Assembly: GCF_000350225.1 (NCBI RefSeq)
Contig: NW_005178541.1
Location: 198,127 to 262,126 of the forward strand
DNA from: Chondrus crispus
Lineage: Eukaryota; Rhodophyta; Florideophyceae; Gigartinales; Gigartinaceae
Direction: 5' to 3'
Length of the DNA stretch: 64,000 nt
Positions 53,006 to 62,854 of this stretch are shown piece after piece (positions within the stretch are counted from its first letter, which is position 1; each line of letters begins with the position of its first letter). A program made the position numbers and the translations under genes. The notes beneath the pieces were generated by a model. It was given only the letters and a program-made list of their open reading frames with translations. It had not been told where the DNA came from and searched no databases.

Positions 53006-53448
53006 TTATAGCTCCCAACCTATTGTTGCTGCCACCACACGCGCGCTCACGTCGCGCACGCTGATAAACTGCGCATACAGAAAGGAGACCAAGTCTGCGT
53101 GCGCGACGACCTGCGTGGCGATGCCCTCCTCCACCATAATGTCGCCGATCTTGCCGTGCGACGCGCCCGCGTAAAGCACGGCGCCCATGACGTAGCAGTG
53201 GGCGACCTGCATACGCGCGCGGGAAGATGGAACGCACGAGAGAAACAAGAGCACGCAGAGGGAGCAAGGCAGACGTGAGCAGGCAGGCAAGGGCGTGGGG
53301 CGCGCGGCGCGGGCGGGCGAAGTGGTGCAACGGTACATTTCCCACTTTCAAAGTCGCCGGCGACGGAGAGGAGAGCAAACTGTGGGGCGGCGAGGTGAAG
53401 CAGCTGGACGGTGACCTCGGGGACGCCAGCCGTGGAATCGAAATCCAC
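53006..53448 (-). pseudogene. Captured two-exon host gene piece of unknown family
   Basis: Exon-like segment 1 begins MDFDSTAGVPEVTVQLLHL (53448) through LLSVAGDFESGK. Segment 2 (53206-53006) follows a good acceptor (GTATGCAG) and reads VAHCYVMGAVLYAGASHGKI, IMVEEGIATQVVAHADLV and on to a stop. The ~100 bases between look intronic (pyrimidine-rich before CAG), but the donor is ambiguous. Family not recognised. It sits between the two Harbinger-1 genes on the minus strand. Confidence 0.5.
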
Positions 53449-53677
53449 CGCACGCTTTATAGTTTACGGACTTGGTCAATCTTCATTGCGCCCAAAAATT
53501 CTATCGCAATGCAACGCGGGATTTGAACACTTGGGGCAAGTTTGTTACAGAAATGATTGCCAAATTGACATGCCATGTTAATGGAACGTGTACCATTCTA
53601 TGAGCTGGCACAAAGCATATGTTATTGTACAACGTACGTGCTACTAGAATGGTAGCGAATGTGTAAACTCACACAGA

Positions 53678-54895
53678 TTAGTTGTTCTGCTCAATATTGT
53701 TTGCGTTCTGCTCTTCAGGCGTGCTCGACGGGTTGCGCTGTGAGCTTCGACTCTCATTTGCATGAACTACAATCGACCTTCTCGCACGAGCATCAGCAGC
53801 AGACGTTTCCGTAGCATCGCGTGCCTCATCAGCAATCAGCTTGTGCTTCTGGCGAATGCTGCGAAGAAACGAGTCTCTGACAACAGCGTCCTCAGCCGTC
53901 TCATTTCTTAGATGCATTCGAAAAGCCATAAGCGCATTCGAGTCCTCCAATGCAGAACTTTTCCTCTTCATGCTGCTACCAATGGACTCTAACGTCACCT
54001 GCCTCTCTTTCTCTCGTAAGGCCCACTCAACCCGATCTTTTGCAGCCTTCCTTCCGCTATGACCACCCCTGTCTGCACGCGAACGCGGGGTTGTCCTCGG
54101 TAGCGGTTCGTAGATGATATTGTCGTCGTTGTCCTGGTCTCCTTCTAGTACTTCTGCGAGGACCGGCAGATTCTCAGCGTGATTGGTAGCCACTGATACA
54201 TAATTGCCCATATCTAAACGAAACTTTCGCGTCTTCTGCAAGGTCTTGCTGGCCACAGAGTACTGCCACTTGGATTTATCGAAGGTCTTAAAGTTATACA
54301 TGTCGTTTTCGTTGCTGTCGGGCGAGGTCGGCTTGCGCTTCTTGAGATGTAGAGCGAGCGCCCTGCAGAACATATTGTCCTCGTCCACGCCGGTGGGACA
54401 GAATCCGTAAATGGTACGCATGTTCTTCCCAAACTTCTGTACATCCCTTGACATCTCATCAAAGCGCGACCTCAAGCGCTTCGCGTCGTGGTCTTGATAA
54501 ATACTGTTATACGCAACGAAAGTCTTATGCAGCGTAGTGCGAAAGTGTTCACTCGTTTGGTCGATGCCGATGACGGCATTCTCAGATGTCGCCACCCACG
54601 CCTTTGCCAGATGGTCGAGTTCAGTTAGCCCATCCACGCCCGCGGACTCCCATAATAAATGAGTGTTAACCCGTGCACAATGTCTGCGTGCCGGTGGATG
54701 CGGGCATGTGCAGTGCGAGCATAGACCGTCCACTGCGCATTTGGCATGCTCAGACGTTTTGGGCGGGTCAGGTGTACCCGCGGCTTCCCGCGTTCTTGCT
54801 GTTTCGGTGTCTAAAAGTAACAAAAAATCAGCCCGTTCAAGCAGAAGAGTGTTTCCAAAAAATGGGATTTGTGACGTGACGCGCCACAAAATCAA
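53678..54895 (-). CDS. Harbinger-1 partner protein, Myb/trihelix-like
   Basis: 405 codons, open. The central part TELDHLAKAWVATSENAVIGIDQTSEHF, then LHKTFVAYN, LRSRFDEMSRDVQKFGKNMRTIY, EDNMFCRALALHLKK and FKTFDKSKWQYSVASKTLQ follows the Myb-like/NAM-associated DNA-binding pattern of plant PIF/Harbinger second ORFs (E-D-L-x-x-A-W ... x-Q-x-x-x-x-F-W). The C-terminal half is charged, with a coiled-coil tendency and RADRGGHSGRKAAKDRVEW. In PIF elements this partner binds the ends and brings the transposase to the nucleus. The N-terminal ~90 residues (Cys-rich, CSHCTCPHPPARRHC) may not be translated. Confidence 0.75.
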   Translation of the reverse strand: MILWRVTSQIPFFGNTLLLERADFLLLLDTETARTREAAGTPDPPKTSEHAKCAVDGLCSHCTCPHPPARRHCARVNTHLLWESAGVDGLTELDHLAKAWVATSENAVIGIDQTSEHFRTTLHKTFVAYNSIYQDHDAKRLRSRFDEMSRDVQKFGKNMRTIYGFCPTGVDEDNMFCRALALHLKKRKPTSPDSNENDMYNFKTFDKSKWQYSVASKTLQKTRKFRLDMGNYVSVATNHAENLPVLAEVLEGDQDNDDNIIYEPLPRTTPRSRADRGGHSGRKAAKDRVEWALREKERQVTLESIGSSMKRKSSALEDSNALMAFRMHLRNETAEDAVVRDSFLRSIRQKHKLIADEARDATETSAADARARRSIVVHANESRSSQRNPSSTPEEQNANNIEQNN

Positions 54896-55820
54896 AAAAT
54901 ATGTGTGCCGTCAAGACACAAATCCTATTTATCATACGATTTGTGAAACAGATTTGTGTGCAGAATTGCGCGGTGGAGACCAAACTCAAGCCTGAGTCGC
55001 CATATTTTAGAAATGGCCACAATTTGCCTGCGCGGTGGAGATGCTCTTACTGTTGGGCATCGTCGGCTGCATCGACTTGATCCCTGTCTTGGACAGCTGT
55101 CTAACAGCAATGAAAGGTATGATAACCTGTGTTCACCGAGAAACCCCTGCATTGCTCACTCGTGGAATTACTCAATTCGGCATTATTGCGCGAGTCCTCT
55201 CTGTACTGTACCCTTGGTACTGTGCGTGCAGCTCTGCCTGGATAGATCCGGAAATCACAAATCGCACAGTGCGTACTTTTACAGTGCCAAGGGTAAATTT
55301 ACTGGAGGACTGCACGACCACAGGCGGTGTGCGCACTGCGCATAATGAACGAAAAAATACGAGTAGAAGCGACAGTTTGTAAAATATCTTTGCAAGAACT
55401 GTGAGACAGTGGAGAGGAGCAAGAGATCTGTAGAGGTTCACTGGACAAGGGGCCCCGACGGTGTTATATCTTTTGTCGGTTTATTTATCTAACTTTCAAG
55501 GTGGGCCGACGCCATCACAGGTGTTACACACCGTGTGGAAGCAATGGACACGTGTAACATACCACAAGGGCAATCGCATCACGTGTACCCGTGGCCCAAA
55601 CGTGTAACATGTGAGAGTGTGGCACTCGCGTGTAATCGCTGTCTACGTTTACTACAGGTGTTCCTGTGGGCGCGTTTCTCGACGTGCACACGCCGAGAAA
55701 CGCGCCCACAGGAACACTGTAAAGGGGGGGCACGCAAAGATGGGACAAAAACTGCCAATTAGCATCATAACTCTGCTTCGCACACCCTCTAGGAACTCAT
55801 TTCATTATTATTCAACCTGT
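54896..55820. other. Intergenic with a long hairpin, no gene recognised
   Basis: 55658-55717 forms an inverted repeat with a 24-bp perfect stem (GTGTTCCTGTGGGCGCG...) and a 12-base loop, preceded by several ACGTGTAAC words (55550-55640). TACTGTACCCTTGGTACTG (55203) is the inverse of a word in the dispersed repeat at 5934. No ORF of note. Confidence 0.55.
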
Positions 55821-56223
55821 CAGGGTCTCCTTTAAGACAGCATGGACGGGCATGTGTGCACATGTATGGACGTCGACCTGCACCTGATTGGTCTATATAA
55901 TTCTTTTCTTAACAGTATGATGGCGCACACAATGTTAAAATAATAGCTTCCATCACTACCAACGTGCCATGCACAACAAAATCATTGGCTATCGCTACTG
56001 GATAAGTGTGAATGAATTCAATCTAGATCGAATTTTGCACATATCGAAATTCAGTTTAATCATTTTATTGATGCTCCCAAATGCCACTATATTTGAAAAA
56101 CGGCGGGAGACTGGCATCTGAAGGAGATGCAATTCGTATCCCAACAGCACCCACCCAGAACCCAACATACCGCGGCCTGCCCTACCAACTCCTCGCTCCC
56201 TTCGCTTTCCGATCCCCATCACA

Positions 56224-57615
56224 ATGACCACACAAGAGTCCCCCCTCATTCTCCGTCGCAGTCCTCGTTTCCTTAGACCATGTCCCTCGTCTCCGCCATC
56301 TCCAAACGCCCAAACTATGCGCGTGCTGCAGTTTACGAACAGATCAGAGCAAGAATCTGCTCCTCGCTTCGCACATAATCCTGTCGATGGCTCCCAAAAT
56401 AATTCGCCAATGGAGCCATTGGCAGGCGCTCGCGTTCTCTCAGTTCACCAGCAAGCAGCTGGTGAGATCAGAGCGTCGAAAGCCGATGATAAGTGCGCCG
56501 CATTCTCTTTTTTCTCAAGCCCAAATGTCAAGCAACTAAGGGGCATATTGAAGGAATGGAGGTGGAAACAATCAGGTAACAAGGGTACCCTCGTTGCTCA
56601 AGCTTTTCTACATTTACAAATTTTTACTTTATCTGGACGAACGACTTGTGCTGCTATGTCGTCGATCCCAGAAACGGCCAGATTCGAGTCTTGGCTTCAG
56701 CAGCGTGTGACACTGGACCTGCGATCTCCGCTCTACTTTGCCCGTGTTCCCGGCGATGCCGAGCTATTCGAGCTTTTGGAAGCGAAAGAAGTTGAAAAGT
56801 TCAAGAGAAAAAAAGGAAACTTGGAGGAAGCAAGACAAAATGGGGATCAAGTTATGAGAAGTGAAGATCACGGTGGAGAAGAATTGGACGATACAAGTGG
56901 CAGTCAGAGAGAGGCTGGTCCGGTTAGCGGATTGGGCACGTTTAGCATCAGCGAATTCGCTCGCCTATGCGTCATCATGCGGGATGATGAAGACGTGAAA
57001 TGCGCCCTGGATGGGACAGGGCAGGAGCGAACAAGGAGTCAGTTGGATGCGGGTTTTACGAAAGACTCATACTGGGGTGTTATAGAAGAGCGCTTTAACA
57101 ATCCTAATTTGCGCCTTCATCTCAACATGGTTGGGAATGTTGACGAGGCAGACTCTAAGGTGGCACGGCCTTGTCATCGGTCGGCTACATTTTTAAAAGA
57201 AAAATTTCTGGATGCACGGAGGTCCTTCACGACGTGTGTGGAAAATTGGTCACGGTCTGGACAAAACAACACCGGGAATTTTAAAAGTTACGCAGGGACT
57301 CGGGCGGGGGAGTTGACCGCGGAAGGGAAGCGGAATGTAGTCCTTTTTATCTGCACACGGAAAGGAACGGAAAATGAGGACACCCGGTTTGCGAATTTGT
57401 GCACGAGGGTGATCCCATTCGATAGGGGATGTGACGAGGGTGGCAGTCAGGGAACCAGCGGGATGTCGGGACGCGGAAATCGCAGGAGTATTAATCGGGG
57501 AGAGAATTTGTTTGAGCACTCGTGCAGGACCTATTCTAAAGCAGCAGTTGCGGAGAAGCGAGCGAAGGCCGCTGAACGAAAAGAGAAGGCGTTTAAAAAA
57601 GGAAGACCGAGATAG
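56224..57615 (+). CDS. Harbinger-2 partner protein with SAP-like segment
   Basis: 463 codons, open. Residues ~95-135 (SPNVKQLRGILKEWRWKQSG, then NKGTLVAQAFLH) resemble a SAP helix-extension-helix DNA-binding motif. A second domain at ~235-385 (FSISEFARLCVIMRDDEDVK, DAGFTKDSYWGVIEERFNNP, HRSATFLKEKFLDARRSFTT) looks like a trihelix-type fold with the D-x-[FY]-W pattern seen in other Harbinger partner proteins. Very basic C-terminus (KRAKAAERKEKAFKKGRPR). The role as DNA-binding partner of the transposase is inferred. Confidence 0.6.
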   Translation: MTTQESPLILRRSPRFLRPCPSSPPSPNAQTMRVLQFTNRSEQESAPRFAHNPVDGSQNNSPMEPLAGARVLSVHQQAAGEIRASKADDKCAAFSFFSSPNVKQLRGILKEWRWKQSGNKGTLVAQAFLHLQIFTLSGRTTCAAMSSIPETARFESWLQQRVTLDLRSPLYFARVPGDAELFELLEAKEVEKFKRKKGNLEEARQNGDQVMRSEDHGGEELDDTSGSQREAGPVSGLGTFSISEFARLCVIMRDDEDVKCALDGTGQERTRSQLDAGFTKDSYWGVIEERFNNPNLRLHLNMVGNVDEADSKVARPCHRSATFLKEKFLDARRSFTTCVENWSRSGQNNTGNFKSYAGTRAGELTAEGKRNVVLFICTRKGTENEDTRFANLCTRVIPFDRGCDEGGSQGTSGMSGRGNRRSINRGENLFEHSCRTYSKAAVAEKRAKAAERKEKAFKKGRPR

Positions 57616-57832
57616 AAAATTCGAGAATGCAGCAATTACAGCAGCGCCAATGGTGTGTTGTGTCCATGGGAAACCTTTACAAGACTTTAAAAGCCCAGTG
57701 ATTGGACCCAGATGAGTCTTTTGAGGAGTGCGCAAAACTCCAAATGGAGGAGTTATAAAAGGCGTTTTTAATGCCGCAGTCCCGACCCATGGGCATTCTT
57801 TGCAATGGGCGGCGGTCTGACGGGGGCGTGGT

Positions 57833-59389
57833 TCAGAACCCACCTGTTGTCAGCAGCAATTTGCAACAGGAAGAAGAGATTCCTCCGGCTGACTGTGAAG
57901 CGGCGATAGAAGAGGATGAGATACGCTTCAATAGATCATGATAGGAGGATGAGGCGTTCCTTAAAGCCAGTAAAGGCAGTGGCAAACACCGGCCCCATCG
58001 AAGGGGACGACGATAACCAGCCGAAGCTATACTTTTCATATTTTGTATCCCTGTACACTTCTTTGACGTTTTCCTAGGCCATTTCCTCACCTGCGGCAGG
58101 TGCAGTAGCAGCTGCTGCACTTGCGACCCCTCGTAGAGCTGTCATTAACAACAAATATTGCCAGCACAACCCCTACAACCCCAAGGCACACCAACCCAAT
58201 CGTACATCCAATATTACCTCCTTTCTGTTCCGAATCCTCGACACTCGCTGTCTGCAAGTCCGAAAGCTGTGGGCTCATCAGCATTCCGGTCCAAAGAATG
58301 TCTCTGATCCTTGGTCTTGAAGGGCGTATAAAATTCTTTGAGACATCACGTAGTCCACGTAGGACCCTGCTGCGAAATCCACAGACGCCGGTTTCATGTA
58401 TGCCACGCCACCACTGCAAATATCACAGATCCTCGATATAGCTCCGCTGCCTCCGCTGTTGCCGATGGCGATGGGATGCCCGTTTCATTCACGTTTCCAA
58501 ACTCGTCGGGCTGAACAATCGTCACCAACGAAAACTGTCCACTGCAAACAGCTAGTCCATCCTCAACTCGGATGACGTACCATTGCCTCGCTTTCGATTG
58601 CCTCGCTTTCGATTGCGTATTCGCGGCACTGAAATTGATAAACTTCTTCAACACCCTCCCCGTCAGCCCACAAGTATTCGTTATGTTCGGGCTGGCCATC
58701 TGAATTTGCATCGACACCCTTTGATAATTGTTTGTGTGGTTGAGCTCTCGCATGTCATGGACCAGGCCGTAATCCGCACACGGAAACAAGGGAACATACT
58801 CTTCGTTCGACACCGGCAACCAGACTGCCACTCCCTCCGGCGTTCCTAGTATCTACGCTTCCGGGGATGATCCTGGGTCTTCTTCGTCAGTCGGTATCAC
58901 AGGATTGGGAACGTCGACTTCAGATGACGGAGCAACGGGAGTCGGTGGGTCGGAAGATAAATCAGGCGAGTCGTCAACATCTGCAGGTCGGCTCGGAAAG
59001 ACTGGTGAAGCCGAGATGGAAACCTGCGCTGCATCTGGTGATACACTCGGTCCTATTGGGTGAAACTCGATGATGGAATAGATGTCCTCGTGAGTAGCAT
59101 TGTGACCATACTTAACGTAGGTGTTGCTGTTATCGTGGGTAGTATGCTGTTGATACTCGAGGAAGGTCTCAATGTCTCTGTCGGTACGATTTCGGTTCCG
59201 CCTGGTAAAGGCATAAGATTCCCGCTTCCATTCATGCGTCGCTTCACCACCTAAAGGAAGGAGGCGTAGCCTTGCCAAACACACAGCGATCGACATGCGA
59301 TCAACACACACATTCACGTCGGGTACGTGGCATGACGGCATTTTCGGCTGTACGCAAAAGCTGAATGCCGGCAAGGCTGGTGAGACCAA
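57833..59389 (-). pseudogene. Relic of a membrane/surface-protein gene inside Harbinger-2
   Basis: Minus-strand coding-like stretch. 59389-58853 (acidic Pro/Ser/Asp-rich, SSDPPTPVAPSSEVDVPNP) is followed, after an in-frame TAG near 58853, by VWLPVSNEEYVPLFPCADYG (~58830). Then, after a frame change near 58400, comes a single membrane helix (GCTIGLVCLGVVGVVLAIFV, ~58190) with a short Cys-rich cytoplasmic tail (CSSCYCTCRR). This suggests the C-terminal half of a type I membrane protein. A doubled KARQSKARQ lies near 58600. Family unknown; a link to the Cys-rich gene at 62855-64000 is possible but unproved. Confidence 0.45.
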
Positions 59390-59499
59390 CGGTAGTAGAT
59401 CAAATAGAGACTGGGTTTGCCACTTGTCGCGAAATCAAATCCACATCCCTTCCGTCACTACTCGCTTGATTGGCCAGACGGTTGTACTTGATAAATTGT

Positions 59500-60823
59500 T
59501 CACATACGTTCATGATCTACGCTGTAACGGTGCAGTGGTACTTCAGGCCGTTCTCTGCCTTTCTCCTTAACAATTTGAACCAATCTGTCTCGCTTTCTGG
59601 AACTAGAACCATTCCTGACAGGCAGAAGTGTTCCGTCGTGACTGCAGCAATCTCTCTCGTATCTGCGCTGAAACTCACGAGCCAATTGTCTTGATTTCTG
59701 GCACCACTGATTGATGTCAGCTTCTAAAACTTGTTTCTCATAGTCTGTTAGCTGAAGAATCAACACAGAGCGCTCTCTGTCGTTTTGGAGCACAAAGTTG
59801 TGCAGCTTCATTAGCAAACAAATAAGGGCAGTGCTTTTGTTTACAGAAAACTCCAACCCACCACGTAATATCCTCCAACGGGCAACTAGCATGCCAAATG
59901 CCTGCTCTACGTGCATGCGCAAGGAGGATAGAAAAAAATTAAAGTTGTCTTGGTCAGTGTCAGCACCCGATTTCGAAAATGGCGTGATTATGTGCTCTTT
60001 GCAGGAGTACGCCTTGTCTCCTTAAATGTAGTAACAAGTGCCGAGGATGCCCTTTTCTACTTCCCGTTTCAGTCCTGAAACAGAAAAAGCGGGAGAATCG
60101 TGTGTTGAACCTGTACAAATTGCAGAACAAAAACGAAAAATATAGTCAGAGTGAACAACAGCTTGAACCGGGATCGCATAAAAACCTTTCCGACAATAGA
60201 ACATAGCAGGGTTTTCTTGAGGTTCGGGCTTCTTAATTTTAACACAGATTCCTTCTACCGCACCAACGCAACCCGAAAGCGGATTCACAAATTTCCTTGA
60301 AGTTTGAAAGCGCTTTGCAATGGATGGCAAGCCTGCGCTGCTAGTAGGAAACACTTTCAAACGAAGCCGCGTCATCAGTGCCTCACACGTAGAATTGAAT
60401 ACTTCGTGCAAAGTACTTTCTGCCACTTGATAAGCAAGGACAAGGTCGAGGTAGCTTGCTCCGGCTAATATTCTTAAGATGATTCCCAGCCTAACTGCGG
60501 GAGGAACTGTACTCCTTCGATATTCTGTGGCCGCCTTGAATGGTTTGTCAATGAGATCTTGCACCTGGTTTAGCAATAGAGCAAGTGCTGCTTCTGACAT
60601 GCCGTATGTCTTTCGAAAAGAGATCGGGGCCTAGTGCTCTCGTAATGTCGTCAAAGGACACTGTATGTCGAGATGGAAGGAGACGCTGAACATATGATTT
60701 GCGTCTGCGCTTTCCTGTGAACTTGGTCCTCATCCAGTGGTACGCAGCCCCAGCCACGACGTCAAACGAATCGGAGTCTGAAGATGTTCCTGATGACGAA
60801 GAGCCTGGGGATCGTGTCGTCAT
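59500..60823 (-). pseudogene. PIF/Harbinger transposase 2, disabled
   Basis: Starts MTTRSPGSSSSGTSSDSDSF at 60823. A frame change near 60620 leads into EAALALLLNQVQDLI, PPAVRLGIILRILAGASYLD and YQVAESTLHEVF. The catalytic region is GCVGAVEGICVKI (Glu where the family has Asp), YCRKGFYAIPVQAV, TGSTHDSPAFSVSGL, then an in-frame TAA (~60024) directly before GDKAYSC (second Asp), and RMHVEQAFGMLVARW (Glu). This is the metazoan/fungal-like DDE_Tnp_4 type rather than the plant type of transposase 1. Three defects make it inactive. Confidence 0.85.
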
Positions 60824-61016
60824 GGTGTGCTATGGTGAATGTGTGAGGGATGGATGAAGGATCGTGAGACGATACGGTATGATGCACCCCTTGAGCCAAT
60901 TTACGGATCACGGCGCGCTGGCACAATACATTAAATTATTGGACATGTAATATTTTGAAAATCGCGAACATATACATCCAAACATGGCTGTCCATGCTGT
61001 CTTAAAAGAGGCCCTG

Positions 61017-61927
61017 AGATGGAATCCCCGATAGTTCGGCTTGTGTCGGTCGCGTCCGTGCTGCACATTTGTTCCGGGGTGGACACGTGTCATGTGTACA
61101 GCAATGACGGGGGGGGCTAAGTGAGGATGGAGTGTCGGATGAACCTCATGAACAGAAACTATGCGGCGCGGCATAATGGGCGCCTCCGGAGATTATGTTT
61201 TGTGTCAGAGTCATATTTTTCTTTTTTGTGAACAAAAAATGAGTTTTACCACGGAAATGCTTGCGCACATAATGTGCGTCCCCCTACTGTACGCATGCTT
61301 TGAACTCGTTCCTAACGACGAGCACGGTGTGTCAGGGTCGTTCCTAACGACGGGGACGGCACCGGACGCCGGCAATGACGCCGTCGGAGCTCTATCTACA
61401 GTGTGTGCTGTGAGCTTGGCTCAATCATGATGGTGTTTTCACCGAGCAGCCACCGTCAGAACCATGAATGACCAAAGGGCTATTCTATTGCTACTTCTCA
61501 TTCAGAGCCATGCTCGGTAGGATGTAGATGTCGAGTCTCGTCGGTCGGGCGGCGGCCGACGCTTTCTCTGTGTACAGTAAATTTGGATTGTACGCGCGCA
61601 CATTTTGACATTTTTGCGATACACATTTAACCTAGCATGGGGTCGCCCGTCCGAGAAAACGGCGCGTTGTGTGTGCACAACGCGTCGTTTGTGTGTCACA
61701 AAATCCCGATTTGGTCAACACAATTTACGATTTTAGAATTTCAGGAGTCGCCCAATAATTTTGGTGTCACAATTTGAGCCTTGTCACAGATTGAGCCTGT
61801 GAGAAGGGTACTGTACTAGGTAAATACTACGATTGTAACAATGTTACCCCTGGTCCTCTGATTGCACTGCGGGTAGCCTACGAACGCCTACAGTAGGGTT
61901 GTTAGGGATGAACGGCAACAAGGGCGG
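61017..61927. other. Intergenic, no gene recognised
   Basis: A short tandem TCGTTCCTAACGACG (about 61307 and 61339) and a 9-bp stem (CGCGTTGTG, ~61663). Otherwise unremarkable. Confidence 0.45.
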
Positions 61928-62071
61928 CATGAAGGCACACGCCTCCCCACCCCGGCCACCATTGTCGTCACAAAGGACAGGAAGGTCATCTACTCCTTCG
62001 CCAACATCGACTACTCCAAGCGCGCAGAGCCTGCCGATATCGTCGCCGCCGTCAAGGCCATCAAAGCATAG
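61928..62071 (+). pseudogene. Peroxiredoxin/AhpC-TSA-type C-terminal fragment
   Basis: 48 codons ending in TAG: LPTPATIVVTKDRKVIYSF, then NIDYSKRAEPADIVAAVKAI. This is the C-terminal strand-helix of bacterial-type AhpC/TSA redoxins (P-x-P-A-T-[FIY]-V-V-D, then D-Y-[ST]-x-R-x-E-P). No start or peroxidatic Cys is present and the upstream sequence is unrelated, so it is a scrap, probably moved by a transposon. Not part of a longer ORF. Confidence 0.65.
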
Positions 62072-62854
62072 GTTCCTGCATCCACGGGTAGGAAACGCGG
62101 CCCCCACATCCGCAGTTTTGAGCGTTGGTCACGCCACCGAGTTTTGCGCACCGCAAGCGTCAGTCGCAGGCTGCGCTCGTTGCGGGCCGCCATCGCTGGC
62201 CGAAGTCAGCTGGGTCTGTGGGAAACGGCGTCTGTGTCTGTGTGCGGGGCTCGCCCTTCCGGTGGCATGGTTTGTTGGCGGCTCGTGCTGGAATGCATTG
62301 CCAGGTCGCGGGGAGATGTCTTTCGCCCGCTGCTCCGCTGATGCCGGCTGGGCTTGCGGTCCCCCATGTTGTGTGCTAGGCTTACGGCCGCGAGCTGCAG
62401 TTCTGTGGCAGTGAACGGCTTCGGCCGGAGTTGATGCCCCGCCTGTATAAATGTGCCAGCCATTGCCAGCCGTTTCGTACACGCGCCGCGCCTGCCTCAT
62501 TGTCCGTTTCTTCGTGATGGAACTAGGTGTAGCCGTTTGAACGTACGCGCATATTGAAATAAAATCGCCCGTGTTATGTACAACTACCTCTTCACGACAC
62601 CCTGCAAGACTGCAGTTTGCTCATCACAATGAGTCGTGACAACGGCCTTTTTATTAATCCGGGGAGCTAATAGAGTATGCCATGCCGTCGAGAGTCACGT
62701 ACTTGGTCATGTAAGTGAGCTTTGCCTCTGCGATCAAGTTCTTAATCCTTGCGACGTCAAACTAACGGATTAGGGCGCTTTCCTTTATTTCATCTTACAC
62801 TTCTATTGCACTTCATCGTCTTTCACGATCGACTTGTTCCAGTGCATCTACTTA
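62072..62854. other. Intergenic, no gene recognised
   Basis: Frames on both strands are short and composition-driven. AATAAA-like signals (AAATAAAATC, ~62560) are present but cannot be tied to a gene. Confidence 0.4.

Larger units (their letters stand above)
55821..61016. mobile_element. PIF/Harbinger element 2
   Basis: Inverted ends: CAGGGTCTCCTTTAAGACAG at 55821 and, on the opposite strand from 61016, CAGGGCCTCTTTTAAGACAG. Similarity continues (CATGGAC, then CATGT) for about 33 bp. The expected 3-bp target duplication is not clear. It contains a plus-strand partner gene, a minus-strand host-gene relic and a minus-strand transposase. Confidence 0.8.
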
